Positions 1 to 12,148 of a DNA stretch of 64,000 nt are shown here, in pieces (position 1 is the stretch's first letter; every line of letters begins with the position of its first letter). This DNA is from Paragonimus westermani (lineage: Eukaryota > Platyhelminthes > Trematoda > Plagiorchiida > Troglotrematidae): contig QNGE01001033.1 of assembly GCA_008508345.1 (NCBI GenBank), positions 73,128 to 137,127 on the forward strand. The letters are read 5' to 3'. The notes beneath the pieces are model-generated. The model was not told the DNA's origin. It worked only from the letters and a program-made list of their open reading frames with translations, and ran no database searches. Both the position numbers and the translations under genes were made by a program.

Positions 1-65
1 ACAACAGGCATGCATCGCACTTCATCAAACTCCACGCTCAAAACTATATGCTGAAACACTTACGC

Positions 66-148
66 ACTGATGATGTCACCTCACCTCGTGATTAAACGTA
101 TGCAGCTTAAATACCAAACTCGGCGAACATACCAACACCAAAAAACCA
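66..148. repeat. Half copy of hairpin repeat
   Basis: This stretch matches the centre and one arm of the perfect hairpin element at 62,001-62,126, read on the opposite strand of its core: CACTGATGATGTCAC, then a degenerate arm ending in CTCGGCGAACATACCAACACC. The other arm is not recognisable to the left. It appears to be a decayed or truncated member of a dispersed hairpin family; another diverged copy lies at 57,917-58,010. Confidence 0.6.
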
Positions 149-1449
149 CCGGCCTACTAAAAACTGGATGGACGCAATATACAGAACGAATAATAACAGG
201 AAGGATATAATGAATCGGTACAAGATTTCACGACACTCATTTCAACTCGACGAATCTAACCGTGGTTAAGACTGCCATTCAGGAACTAGATCGATGTTCA
301 ATGCTGGTTTGATATACATACCAGTCCGCCCCTAAAGAGCCTACCGACGGGATGGACTGCAAGAAGTACCGTCGAAAGATGAACAATCGTTGATGGAGAT
401 TACGTAATCCAACGCATGCACCGACAGCACGATAAACGCCCATAATAATCATTCATTACTTCAAAAAATTGGCTACGACCGTTTATACAATGCGCCTCTC
501 GCTTTGAGTACCACGCAGTTGTACTGCATCGAATCTAAAAGGCTCACGTCGCTGCCGACGGCAGATATATGCAGGCATCTCTGCCTGTCACTGCCTCCGA
601 CACAGCAGCCTGGTTAGTCGGAGTATGATTCTTGGTCCCATGGTACTTCCCCGATTTGGAGTCAGCGTCAATCGAAAAACTCACCTGCTCTGCCTCATCA
701 CTTTTGTCAATATCGTCAACACAACAGAAGAGTTACCGAACGGTCACAATCAGTGTCGGGTGTGAAAAAACCCGTTGATTGAGGCTCGTGGTTAATTCAA
801 GAATGATAAGGCCTGATTCGTGTGGAAGACGAACTGAGTAATGAATAACGGAAAAGTAGAATCAGCAGTGGAAAGTGTAGAGACCATCATATCATCTTAG
901 ACGACAACACATCAGTGGTTCTCATATTCTTAACTGCCATACCATAAAAAAGGAGGCTCTAGGCGAGAAGAGGAAAAACAGAACGGAAGGAGAAAGGGCC
1001 TAGCCACTAAGAATAACTACGTCTGCATCCAAAAATTCAGCATCAAGGTGCTTACGCTTTGCGGACATTTAAAGAAGTCAACATAGAGAGTGAGTTGTAT
1101 CAAATAACACGTTCGCTGAAAAACATTTACATACTGTGAAAGTGAGAAACGATGAAAATCAATCAAGTGTTCACGGAGATATAATGACAAAATGATAAAG
1201 ACGTGAAGGATCAAGAAAAAACTACAGAACATCGACAACAAACTGACAAAGACCACTGGGCAATACAAAAAGTAGAGGAGCATGCAGGCAACGCCAAAAA
1301 GGCGGATCATGAAGTGTGGAACAGAGATTTTAAAAACCATCACCATCATCATTAGGTGGCTTGGGCAGTCGAACACATCATCAGTGACATGAAATATCCT
1401 GGAATAAAAAAACGTCGCTGAAAACGTTGAAATAAACAACTAAGCACAA
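149..1449. other. No gene recognised; may hold LINE 3' flank
   Basis: No coding sequence can be supported here. The part next to 1,450 probably includes the 3' untranslated region of the minus-strand RTE LINE that follows. A 140-codon open frame at 1,017-1,439 (minus) is rich in Phe, Leu and Ser, has no recognisable motif and is best taken as chance. Confidence 0.4.
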
Positions 1450-1844
1450 AGTGGAAGAACCGGAAATAGTATGGATGCAAGTACGTCACTGACTGTGGCA
1501 CATAGCCATTCCGGATAGCGTTCCCAACCAGCGATTTGAGTGACCACGAGGAACCAGACCAGACAAGCGACACCTAACCACTTCGCGCAGTGGAGTAGCC
1601 ACGGCGTGCAGAAAATGTGACCACGTTGATGCCTGAATGCCAAACGGTTTCACTCAATTGTTGGTGGTCTCAGTATGTAATATGTGGTGTGCTAGACGCT
1701 TAGCTGCCATGTGGAGTATGTGATCCAAACATCGCAAGCTGTGTAACGCGATTGCTTAGCCAATTGATCGCGAATCTTCAGCGTTCTGAAATACGCGTTG
1801 GCAAACAGCCACGTTGCTCATGCGATCAGTCAACTTGATGTGAG

Positions 1845-3504
1845 CTAATCGGCAGGGACAGCGACAGTCAAGTATAGCAAGTTTGTTGAAGTCCTCGTTG
1901 CGAACGGGCCACGTTTCCGAACCATAGAGAAAAACCGAATGTATACCAGCATTACATACTTTTCTATTGCGCGACAGCCAAACGTCTTTTCGATACCACA
2001 GATGACACAGGCTGGCAGAGGCAACTCGTGCTCTGTTACCTTCGCCGATATCCCATTAGCAACATTGCAAGCTGACGAGATAAAGCAACCCAGGTATATG
2101 AAACGGCTCATGGTCCAACACAGGTGGGAGTGGGAATGCCCTAGTTCTGAAGAAGCACTTTGCACTTCGAAGATGCAAAGCACATTTCATGCAAATCAGT
2201 CCGACTACCCACTTTGTTAAACATGGTCTGCATGTCTTTGACAGAAGGGCTAATTAAGACAATGTCATCCGCATACTCCAGGTCGGTCAACCTAAGGTTA
2301 GGAAGAAACTCGACAACAAGTTTAATGAATTCCCCTAGTGCACCTTCTAGAACTTCCGTCACAGTAAAACGGAACAAGAAACAGGAGACCGGACAATCGA
2401 CGAACACTACTAGAAGTGAAGAAAGCCAGAGACAGTTGTCCATAAACTCTTTTCCTGTTTGCGGAAAGAACATTCAGTTATGCCAACAGATTCACGTATT
2501 TTCTTGGTACTTGCTTACAAACAAGGCAGTTCCAGAGAACATTACGAGCAACAGAATCGAAAACGGTATTTAGATCTAAACAGAGCACGAACGTCGGCTG
2601 CCTATAAACGTTACGATGCTCAGGGACCCGTCGCGAGGTAAAAATAGGATCAACACAACCACGACCAAAATGGAATCCTGCCTTTTCTTCACGCATCTGA
2701 CTAACTGATCTTACTGAGCCGATGTAGTGTACGTCCAAAGAGTAACTTGAACGCAACAGACATTAGACTAGTTTCTTTAGTGATCACATAAAATTCAGAC
2801 CTCCTTTCTGAAAACCGTAATCACCGTTGAAGAGCACTAATCACGAATTACTTCTTCAGTTTCCAAATCACCTGAAGCAGTTTTGTCAGTTCTGATGTCA
2901 ACCGTTCTAAATCACCTTTGAAAAGAGTAGAAGAGATGAGACCTGGTCCAGGAACACCGTTACGCTTCAGTAAGCTAAGCTATAGAGACACTTCAGACGG
3001 AGAGCCATCTAGAACTCATTAACTGGCAATTCGGGTCCCGTCGTCCACAAAGTCTGGCTGGGGTCAGTTGAACTGTGTACCGAAATGTTCACCTCACCTG
3101 TCAAGTCGGCGCGACTGGCTTGTGACAAGTGAACCACCTTTTTCACATATGGCCTTACTTACAAGCCGGCGACTAGTACAAACACGGATCAGGGAAGATG
3201 GTTTTCTGATATCCCCAGAGAGAAAGGCATACTCCATATCCTCCAATTGTTCCGTCAAGTTGTCCCCAGTGAATTTCCGCACGCTTTTGGTCAGCTTGGG
3301 CTCAAGTTCTCGACGGTCGCTTTCATGCCGAGAGCCGGGTGGAATCGAGCGAAGTTTATCGGTAACAGAAATGCAGTTCTGTCGGAAATGAACAGTTCCA
3401 TCGAAGTGTAACTCTTTACAGCATGCTTTCATAGCTGCGGTGACTTGTCCCCAGTGTTCATTAAGTTCTCTCACCTGACTCGAACTGGACAATTTGTTCA
3501 CCAT
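1845..3504 (-). pseudogene. RTE LINE reverse transcriptase (broken)
   Basis: Minus-strand pieces in order. At 3,094-3,504 is the segment between endonuclease and RT (KLRSIPPGSRHESDRRELEP, then LEDMEYAFLSGDIRK). At 2,478-2,756 are RT motifs with EEKAGFHFGRGCVDPIFTSR and LDLNTVFDSV. At 2,141-2,473 is the catalytic block LEYADDIVLISPS, with the YADD codons near 2,262-2,280 intact. At 1,845-2,183 is the thumb-like FIYLGCFISSACNVANGISA. The pieces are shifted between frames and interrupted by stops, so the enzyme is dead although the catalytic aspartates remain. The family is clear; exact clade placement would need a tree. Confidence 0.8.
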
Positions 3505-4496
3505 GCCTCTTGGGAAACGTTCCTCACACTCTCCTCGCTCGAACGCCAGTCAATCTTACATTTACGAGCGTGTCTTCTAGGAAAATTACAAAACAAAACG
3601 CGCACGCATAACAGCGTGGTCCGAGTCCAGGTGGTGACACCAAAAAGCATAACAACCTTTAACAGAATGGCGCTACCCAATACTGATTGCTATGTGCTCG
3701 AGCTGTGTCTATGGATGGGAAGGAAACGCAGGTCTCTATGTAACAATGCCTCTTCCTATGTTGGAATACAGTCCTCAAAGTATACAGACCGTAGGAGGCA
3801 CACAGCCGCAGCACTCCTTCGCCACGGTCAGTGCGTTATGCTCGGGTACCAAACATACTTTCCAGTGGTTTCTGCTCTAAGGAAAGACGACTAAGCCGCG
3901 TATCTGAATTGCCCCCGTTTATATGGTGGTGTCTCGGTGTTTAGTCTTCCTCAGAGGGCCAACGAGGCTGTCGTGGAGCGTATCCTTGATAGCACCCGAA
4001 CAGCTGTCTGTAGGGGCATACGCCGATACACATCGCGTTCCTGACTTGCGTTGGCAGACTTCAACCGATTTATTCAGTCTGACAACGTATAAGCGAGTGT
4101 TCACTGTGATTCAATCCAGTGAACATTCTACTCTAGGACTGCGATTTCCAATCCAGCTTAATCGTGAGATTCAAGCTCCAGATGTGGGAGAGTACTTGCC
4201 ATAGCCACTTGCCGACTAACTTGTCGGATAGTGCACACATTGAAGGCTTTAAAAAACAGTTGTCGCCTAAAAGCACGTAGAGGACAGAAAACGTGGGGGT
4301 TAGAATAGAGAGAAGGTCGTGATGGAGGATTAATGTCACTGTTGGGAGAACGATAACTCCGGACACTTCCTGGTCGTTTATGCCGCGGATGGGGGTTAGT
4401 TGAATTGAGGGACCCTCCCCCTGAGACTCTGACACAAGTCTGACCTGCCAGACAACAGGATACGGGGTTTTCTCGAGGGACTCTACTCGGACCCAA
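3500..4496 (-). pseudogene. RTE LINE endonuclease region (broken)
   Basis: The minus strand encodes an endonuclease/exonuclease/phosphatase-type domain, which in RTE LINEs nicks target DNA to prime reverse transcription. The amino end lies near 4,200-4,250 (FNVCTIRQVSRQVA, matching the family's FNVRTL start). The SAYAPTDSCSGAIKDTLHDS block lies at about 3,960-4,025. The end of the domain is near 3,560-3,680 (HARKCKIDW). The domain is spread over at least three frames with internal stops, so no functional protein can be made. Assignment rests on conserved blocks and on its position directly upstream of the RT of the same element. Confidence 0.7.
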
Positions 4497-4500
4497 TACC

Positions 4501-7500
4501 CAAGTGTCCCACTTGGTCGTGAGGGGCTAGTCTAGCCCGAGGGTGTAGTGATTAAAATACCGTCTGCTTCTGACCACTGTTGGCGTGAAGTGAACGTGTT
4601 CAAAGTTACTTAAGGCTTCTGATTGATATCAAACACTTTTCGACTGCACTGAGTAATACCCTCGTGTTCGTCGACCGGGGTACTATTTGGTTGAGGGTGA
4701 ATTTTTTTAACCCTCTTCCTCTTGATTAAGAAAACAGCAGCGCCGCAACCACAAAAATAGGTCCGCCGTATGGTCATAAGAACATGTCTCACTAAATAAA
4801 CACACCCACGCAGTCGGTAATGCGACGGACAAACGCACCAGTGCATTCCTTCTTCGTCTGCCTGTACCCCTTTGGCTTGTCTGACGAAGTCGCGCTTGGT
4901 AGAACCGATAACCTAGTCAGTGTAACGCGCAGTCAAAACCATAAAACGCGGACGGATTAAACTTGAGTTGCGTAACGCAGCGTGCTGCTGTGTTGTTGAA
5001 GCTGTTTTAGCTTTCGTTTGTGTAAGTCGTGTGCCTGACTTAGTGGGCCTTTGGATCATGTTCGTTTGTGCTGTTTTCTTCCACAGGACTGTTGTGGGAA
5101 CCTCCACTTCGGAAGAACGCTGTCCCTCGGTGTCGCCACGTTGCACCAAAGTTGGTGCACGGGTGTAACTGGTAACTCAGAGTGAAAACGGCCGGTTTGT
5201 GTGTTACAGTCAGAACATCCACCAGGATCTACTCCTCACTCATTCTGCTATCCCTGACATTGGCTTTGTTAGCCAGTCTCCTTCGTATTGGAGAAGGTAT
5301 TCATCATTAAACGATCGCACTTGTTTTGGCAGGTAGACACCCTAGTTCGTTTTAGCTTATTCAAGGCACTGCGTTTTCTCGACTGAAACTTCATCGCCCT
5401 GGTATTACATAAGGGGAGCATCTAAACGCGATAACCCCCGTAGTTGCGCGAGTACATTCATTAAAACCGTCAGGTTACTTTTAACGTTGTTTCAGCATAG
5501 ATTTACCCCGATTCCGTATATTAATATGTAAATTTTACCGGCTGCCTTACGAAACTGCTGCAGTCCATAATACGAACAACTGCGATATTTATTCGGTGAC
5601 TTTACCCTTTTCCTGCCCAGTCTGCTTAAAGAGATTCCGTGGCCAATTTTACACGGTAGAGCTATCACTGACAAGCCAAATATCTTACGCATTTGGTGAT
5701 ATCCAAGTCTAGAACTCTGGTTTTATGACAGAGTATCCATCTTGTCGCTTGTTTCGCGTGCTGAACTGGAAAGTACCTTTTTCGGAAAGTCCTCTTCAGA
5801 TGAGCCTCCTGAAGCACACTCGACGGCCTAGTTTATCCCGAGTGCATTAAAATCCACGGGGATAAGTACCTTGTTGCCAATGAAGCACCAGAGCTACAAT
5901 ATGCACAAATAACTCTCTCCTTACTTGTTTTAACGCTACTATTCACTAACTGCGTGTCTGGTATTGTCACAGCCTCACCGAAGTATTGGTTGTAGCACCG
6001 GGCCACTAACATAACGATGCCTAACCGAAAGCGTCCGTCTGTTCTGCAAAAGGTTAAATAACTGGGGACAAGTCCGTTTTAATTGTGTCCAAACTCAATC
6101 AAGTCTCAGTTAATGCTGTAACAAATGACGCCGTTGATACTACACCCAATCCCACCCACCGGTTTCCGGTGCTGCATAAAGTGGTGAACGTCACCAGTAC
6201 CACCACTTCGTAGCAACCATCACCTTGGGAAGATGAATTGTTCTCGGATCTTACATCTGACGGTGAGTCATGTTTATTAGGCTCGGTTTTAAGACCTATT
6301 CAAACCAGAAGAAGTGGATTACCTCCATAATTTGAACAGACGCTTTTAATTTTAGGGGTCCTGTAAACATTGAGTAGCCGTAGGTAGGCCCAAACAACTC
6401 TCACACCATTCCCTTTCAACCACCTATCCTAAGCAGTGTTGAGGATCTCCGCGTATCTATCGACGTTGACTATACTCACATGGTCGTAGTGTGTGGGCAA
6501 AGTAAAATGCTCGGCGCGTGTAAAATCGCTAATAAACGTACAGGCTTGTTTAGACCCAAACACTCAAATAAATTGTTTACATTATAAGCGTATTTAAAGC
6601 TAAACGAACCGCATCATCCAGCCAACATGCCGGCTAAGTACCGACGCCAGCGACCAGCAGCCACTTGCCGACAGCGTTAGGGCTTAGGATACGCTAGTTG
6701 CCGGGTCCCCCACCGGTCATTGGGGGCAAAAATAAAAGATTAACAGCCTTCCTGATAGCATCGCAACTGATATCACCTCTCTGCATTCACAAGAGGTCAA
6801 GGATACGGTTTTATTCTAGAGTGCACTGGGGACTGTAACACCACCGCCTCAAAGTAACGCATAAGGTTCAAATCCAATGCTGGAAAACAATGAAAGCTGT
6901 CAAACAAGTCGTTCGAAAGTATTTTTGAATGTCAATTCTTACAATGCATGTGGCGGTAATAATGACCAAAAGTATACTGAAGATTGTCTAGTCAGAAGGA
7001 ATACACGGAGAAAAAAAACAAATTTCTGGAGCATCCTCGCTTTTTTATGGTTCATGCATGAACCCCACGTAGGCTTGAACAACGTGGTCCATAGCGCGTG
7101 CACATTCTACGAACTTCCTGTTCGGTGCGTAAGCAGTAGAGTATTTCTACTTCTTGGTATTATGCGATTGGTGTTACAGAAGTATCGAATTAATGAGCGC
7201 AATCTATATAAAACTGATGGACTATATGTGCATTAGTGATTGTGTGAAGAATTGTGCATGCGTGGTCACTTGAGTGCTGTTGTCTTGGTTTCATTTTGAC
7301 GGGCATGCACACTGCTTTTTTCTTGGTTTCTTGGTAAGCTTCGAGCTTTCTTTTTGTTTCTTATGGTCTTTTTCTTGTTACTTACACAAACCTGAAATTG
7401 TGCTTGCAGGTTACGGGCATCACGCAGACGGAACCTGATATCACAGAAAGCTGATGCCTAATATCGCGAAAAACTGGATTGGCAGGCTTACAGCCAATAT

Positions 7501-7658
7501 GCTCTATGAACTGAACTATACTGAGAGATGTTTCAGTGTTCAGTGCGTTCACTCAGGGACTACTTGTAATGCTCGGGACGTTTGTAGATAAATTCTTTCC
7601 CCGCCATCTATGCGACGACTCAAAAAGGTCTCCTAACAACATGAAATGTAAGCATGGT
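4501..7658. other. No gene recognised
   Basis: About 3.1 kb with no supportable coding sequence. The part next to 4,500 may be leader sequence of the minus-strand RTE LINE. A 119-codon frame at 6,877-7,236 (plus) has no recognisable motif or splice context. Short local palindromes occur near 6,160-6,210. I see no LTR or repeat with a second copy in this window. Confidence 0.5.
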
Positions 7659-8109
7659 GTAGCGGCCTGGAGATTTCAGTGGCCTGCCTGCGGTATGATG
7701 TGTAAAATAGTTCCCAAGCTCATACCCAATTTAGTGCTCATCGCACCAAGTCGCTTTATCACCAGGTACGCAATTATCAGACGCGAAAAACAAAAGGCCG
7801 TTGACGAGAGAGACCAAATCGTTATTCGACGAAATTTACAAGTGGTCTCTGATAGCACCATAAAAGACACCGACACGCGAATTAGCTAGAGAGGCTAGAG
7901 ACCTGACGTCGGCGAGCGAGTAAACCGGAAGAATGTGACACGTGTGTCCTTCGGGTTCGCGCCACAGCCACATGACGTAGAAAAACAATCGTACAGCATA
8001 CATCATGCGAGCTTTCTTAATAGCCTAGGCACAATATGCACCTATGAGTTTTGGAACTATTTTACACATCATACCGCAGGCAGGCCAGTGGAATCTCCAG
8101 GCCACTACA
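7659..8109. mobile_element. MITE-like element with ~65 bp inverted ends, copy 1
   Basis: A non-coding element of about 451 bp. Its left end (TGTAGCGGCCTGGAGATT...) is repeated as an inverted copy at the right end. The arms run about 65 bp at roughly 90 % identity and include GGCCTGCCTGCGGTATGATG. Structure and size fit a miniature inverted-repeat transposable element. Internal sequence from about 7,730 onward matches 37,851-38,230 closely and 47,940-48,150 more distantly. No convincing target-site duplication is visible next to the ends. The short open frames inside are chance. Confidence 0.7.
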
Positions 8110-9003
8110 AAGGCTAATGCAGAAACACTTCATGGTTTCCAAACAAGTAAAATCAAACAGTTCAATTTTACCCAAGTATATGAAGATACAACGCATATTT
8201 CGTAAAGGTTAAAGGAAGTATCGGTTGTTAGGTCACATACTCATCTTGCTTCTGCAGATTTACAACTGACCTCATTCATCGCATGTATTTCTCTACGCTT
8301 ATCTACTCTAAATATGTGATATAAGCATACGCCATATTTCTCAGTGCAAAGACATATTAATCAGTCTGAGGATATGCACAACTATGAGATGTGTAACTCT
8401 AAAAACAAACACATCTGCACGAAAATCCGTAGAATTATTGTATATGGTCATGAGCGGTCCTTGGGGTTTATATCACATGGTCCATAGTAGTTTTTCTGAA
8501 CACCCAGTTAGTGACGGTTAAAAGTAAATTACTACTTCCTTGGATGCTGTCAGTGACATTCCGTAAGGTGTTTTTCGGGAACATCAAATTTAGGCACGAT
8601 TATTGAGACAGCATATCGCAGTTTCGTGGAAATGTTGGTCCCACACGAATGTACCACGGTATAGCCCATGGTTTGGGCAGTATAAAAAACATCGGTTCAC
8701 TAAAGATCGTACACACTGAGTCAATGCCACTTACAGTGTACTCAATCTCGTATACCCTAAGCATTTTATTACGCCCATATGCCTCAACCATGTAACTATA
8801 ACCAACGTCGATTTCCAAAATATCAGAGCACCTTCCTTGTGGGACAAAAACACGTTTTGAATAAGTGACCCAAGCCCAATATATCCTACTATAACTTCCG
8901 TTGACCGATTCTCTCTTACGGAAGGTACATCTTCATACGATATGAGATGTTGGGAATCCGGTGGGGATCATCAATAGTACAAAAAACAGTCGGTTGACCG
9001 AAT
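8110..9003. other. No gene recognised
   Basis: Nothing coding can be supported. The 72-codon minus frame at 8,600-8,818 has no recognisable motif. Confidence 0.5.
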
Positions 9004-9158
9004 GAAAAACGCGTCTTATTTCATACATTTCTGGAAAGAGTATTTGCACCATTTTACTAAAATTCGATACAACTTCAAGTTCAGTGGATTTTCGGACAAT
9101 TTACAAATAGAAGGAAATCTCCTCTTACCAGAAATACATGAAATAAGACGCGTTTTAC
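9004..9158. repeat. Inverted repeat, ~36 bp arms
   Basis: The segment at about 9,004-9,040 (AAACGCGTCTTATTTCAT followed by ACATTTCTGGAAAGAG) recurs as its reverse complement at about 9,122-9,158, with 2-3 mismatches and about 80 bp between the arms. It could be a small foldback or MITE-like element. No second copy was seen in this window. Confidence 0.65.
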
Positions 9159-11820
9159 TTTGTCTCGCAAAATAGTGTTCGAACTTATCTCAGTGGCACG
9201 TGTTGTGAAGACATGCAAGGATGCACAGACGTTTGCTAGCTTAGCAACCCGCATATGTGGAGAGATGCGTATTGAAATAGGAAAAACATTTTTTAAGTAC
9301 ATATCACGTATACATGCTTATGACTATGCAACTACATAACGTCAGGTAATACATATACACATCTGCCATAATTACGGGAACTTCAATACACAAAACGAGA
9401 TATGCACATACAAACATAATTATACAATTATCACCAAACGAATCGACGCATTTATATTTCTTTTTCTGTATAAATATACACACTTAAGCCGGAAAATGTA
9501 TTGTGCTGTTGATAAGTATGAATATTCTGACCAATCATTCTGAAAACAGACTTCTCTATTAACCAACCAGAAAATTCACCTACTGAAAGTATTTTTCTCC
9601 GGATTAGGAAAGGAAACCACCTCAAACTTCCGAAAACAATGCCTTCACCATTGAAAACAAAGTGCCACCCGCGTAATGACCTTGGTAATATTGGTGTATT
9701 TAAACACGGAAAGCCAGTTCAGTTCCAACGGTCTTGGACAACATAAAGTCAGCGGCCTGCTTAGATCCAGTTTGTTCCTCGAGATCCATTCGTAAATCCA
9801 TCCATACTGTAGTCCATGTTTCTGTGCAAGCGTCGGCAAGTTCAGTTGCACATTCGTCCTGGTGCTCGATTAATGTTATCCAGAGACTGACCGGACTGCG
9901 TTTTCTTTGGACACGACACGTGAATGTGATGAGCCATGGATTGGAATAAAAAAGAAATAAACGACAGGTCGTGCCTGCCCTGGAGGAATAAACTAGAATC
10001 GTACTTCAAATTGATACATGGTAGGGAAAAGTTTGTTCACACACTTGGCTAACTCCATCTGGAATACATTTGCTTTCGGGGGTCCCCAAATTTTGTTGGC
10101 AGTTTGTTCCACCAACTGTCTACCCGGTCGGCCAATAAGTTGAATTGAACAGTCAACCTTGATTTTGTTTTTTCAATTGTGATTGTATGACTTTGTCATC
10201 CTTAAACCCGGTCACGCCAGAGACAAGCATGCTGGAAAACGTGCACTAGCATGATTCGCAATTTTGTCGACTTTGATAAGGTCGTCTCTAACTCTATGTC
10301 GTTCGAGTAAGGACAAGTCTGAAGTTGTGTAGCTCCCTCATATCCTCACCGTGCGTGTGTCGGGTTTTTGCTTTTTTCTTGAGAACGGAAACGTGTTGTC
10401 GAGTTGCAGTGAATAAACCTAGGCACAATATTTTAAGTGGGTATAAAGCACGACCAGGTAAATCGAACTAAAATCCGCCAGACATGGTTGAGCGATCGCG
10501 TAATTCGGCTGATATAAGGCTAGCCGTATTTTTCGCGCGGCTGGGGCCCAAACGGCAGACAGGTCAAGCGTACTATGGACATCAATACACAAACCTCTTG
10601 TTTGCTGTTTCGTTGCTAGTTCAACTGTCTGTTTCTATGCATTTCTTAGATCCATGTGGTTAACTGGAGGGCGTTAGAGAAGGTATGACATTCAGGACGT
10701 TGAACGGCAAGCCCAAATTTAGTGTTTATTTGCAGCTGTTAAAATGTGCCTCTGGAGGGCGTCCGATTCCGACGCGCTTCTACCAATCCTCTTGTTTCTG
10801 CACGTAAGTAATACGCGATGACTTGGTTGTCGGTTACGTGGTTCATGTACGTCAGGTCCACGTAACGAGGAACCGCCCTCCGAAGCTGCACCTCCCACTC
10901 TCATTTTGTTCGACTACTTATCTAGAAGCTCCTGCACCCACCCTCAGATTGTAACCTATACCCCAGCTTCTCGTAACTCACAACCCAATGGCCCGTGAAT
11001 AATAGAATTGGAGGGCTTTCGAAACCAGAATAGCAAACTTCGATCACTTCTTGTCTATCCCGCCTCCCTGCGTCAAAGCTCAGAATTGCCAGCAGATTGG
11101 TAAAACAGGTTCCATCGTTTAGAAGGCCGCGTGGGAGAACTTAGGAAAATTTCCGCACACAAGACTCTGCGGATCGTCTTCCGTCCAATGACAACACTGG
11201 TGAGAAATTTCTGACATCTGATCGATTATCATCTTCGAATTTCGGAAGTGTGGTGAACTACTCTCGGATCCTGGCTTCTACGCCTACAAGTAACGTGAGA
11301 CTAGACACTTGAGCGGAAGTCCGGGCAGCGATTTGGTCAGAGTCTTTAGATGGTCGGGGAGATGTTGTCCCATTCTGTGGGCTTCGTACTGCTCAGCAGG
11401 AACATCCAGTGTTCAACTTTGTAAAGCGTAATGTCCTCGTCCACCATGGACGCACGTTTGACAGGTGTCCCGTTATTAGCTGAGCAATGAACATTTTGAA
11501 ACTGTGTGGTATAGTTTTCCATAATGTTCTACCCAGTGAACAGTTTACCCATCCCATAGGAAAATTTGATCCAAACTTTTGTTTTGAGGAGGACTTGAAC
11601 TGGACAACAACGTAAAATCTGGTAGAATTCTGTTTGATGTCGTGTCAGACTAAGCACATACATCACGCGGGTTCCCCGTGCCGCCTCAATGATTCCGTCT
11701 CCAGCTCTTTCTACTTCGTGGAGCTTTAAAACCCTCTTGTGCAGTGTATGGCTTGCAGATCGCACACCTAAGCTGGGAAGTTGTCTTGACCGCGAGTCGA
11801 AACCATCTCCCCCGACCCCT
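9159..11820. other. No gene recognised
   Basis: About 2.7 kb without supportable genes. AT-rich short motifs lie near 9,300-9,480. Short open frames, including minus-strand frames near 10,719 and 11,529, have no recognisable domain and are not in an element context I can identify. Confidence 0.5.
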
Positions 11821-12128
11821 CACAGTGAGGACGAGTGATTGCACCATACTACTCGTACCCTACTATTCGGCAGTGGGGCAAGAGCATGGACTTTGACATC
11901 GAGTTGACCGCGGGAAAAACACAGGTGACATTGAGGTACATCATCACATGAAATGGTTCTTGCTACACGGTGGATATTGAACACTGGCGTCCGCGGCAAC
12001 CGACACGTTCTGAGACGAGTGTTGTGCGCATGTGTGTTTTTGTTCGTGGTCTTGGTGGAACGCGTAACCCATGGATTGGTTTTCCGAGTGAACAACCCTT
12101 GTGCCATCCGCGTTATTGGCTCGCAACA
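11821..12128 (+). repeat. LTR of gypsy family, copy 1
   Basis: A 308 bp segment aligns along its length with 50,849-51,160 and 51,802-52,109. Shared blocks are GAGTGATnnnACnATACTAC near the start, GAGCATGGACTTTGACA, GTGTTTTTGTTCGTGG, CCATGGATTGGTTTTCCGA and the end CTTGTGCCATCCGCGTTATT. It ends in CAACA and is followed by a tRNA-like primer site, which fixes it as a 5' LTR on the plus strand. The left boundary is set by alignment to copies 2 and 3, which begin TGTA; here it is degraded to CACA. Confidence 0.75.
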
Positions 12129-12130
12129 AT

Positions 12131-12143
12131 TGGTGCCGTGACC
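12131..12143 (+). other. Primer binding site
   Basis: TGGTGCCGTGACC begins two bases after the LTR end. TGG at the start pairs with the CCA end of a tRNA, as expected for an LTR retrotransposon primer site. The tRNA species was not determined. Confidence 0.65.
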
Positions 12144-12148
12144 ATGAT

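Larger units (their letters stand above)
1450..4500 (-). mobile_element. RTE-clade (SR2-like) LINE, decayed
   Basis: A non-LTR retrotransposon on the minus strand, read from about 4,500 down to about 1,450. In order it shows an N-terminal segment, an endonuclease with SAYAPTD, the linker between endonuclease and RT, the RT palm with LEYADDIV, a thumb region with FIYLGCFISS, and a C-terminal tail with a pattern like VRCRLSGLVPRG and RWLGTLSGMAM. This order and these motifs are those of RTE-clade elements such as schistosome SR2. Several frameshifts and stops break the frame, so it is a dead copy. The 5' limit is uncertain; the region to about 5,200 may be its untranslated leader. Confidence 0.8.

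Noticed and set aside
1017..1439. 140-codon minus-strand frame rich in Phe and Leu
   Set aside because: Low-complexity hydrophobic translation that probably lies in the 3' flank of the RTE LINE; no domain pattern.
6877..7236. 119-codon plus-strand open frame
   Set aside because: No motif, biased composition, no splice or element context; length is possible by chance in this much sequence.
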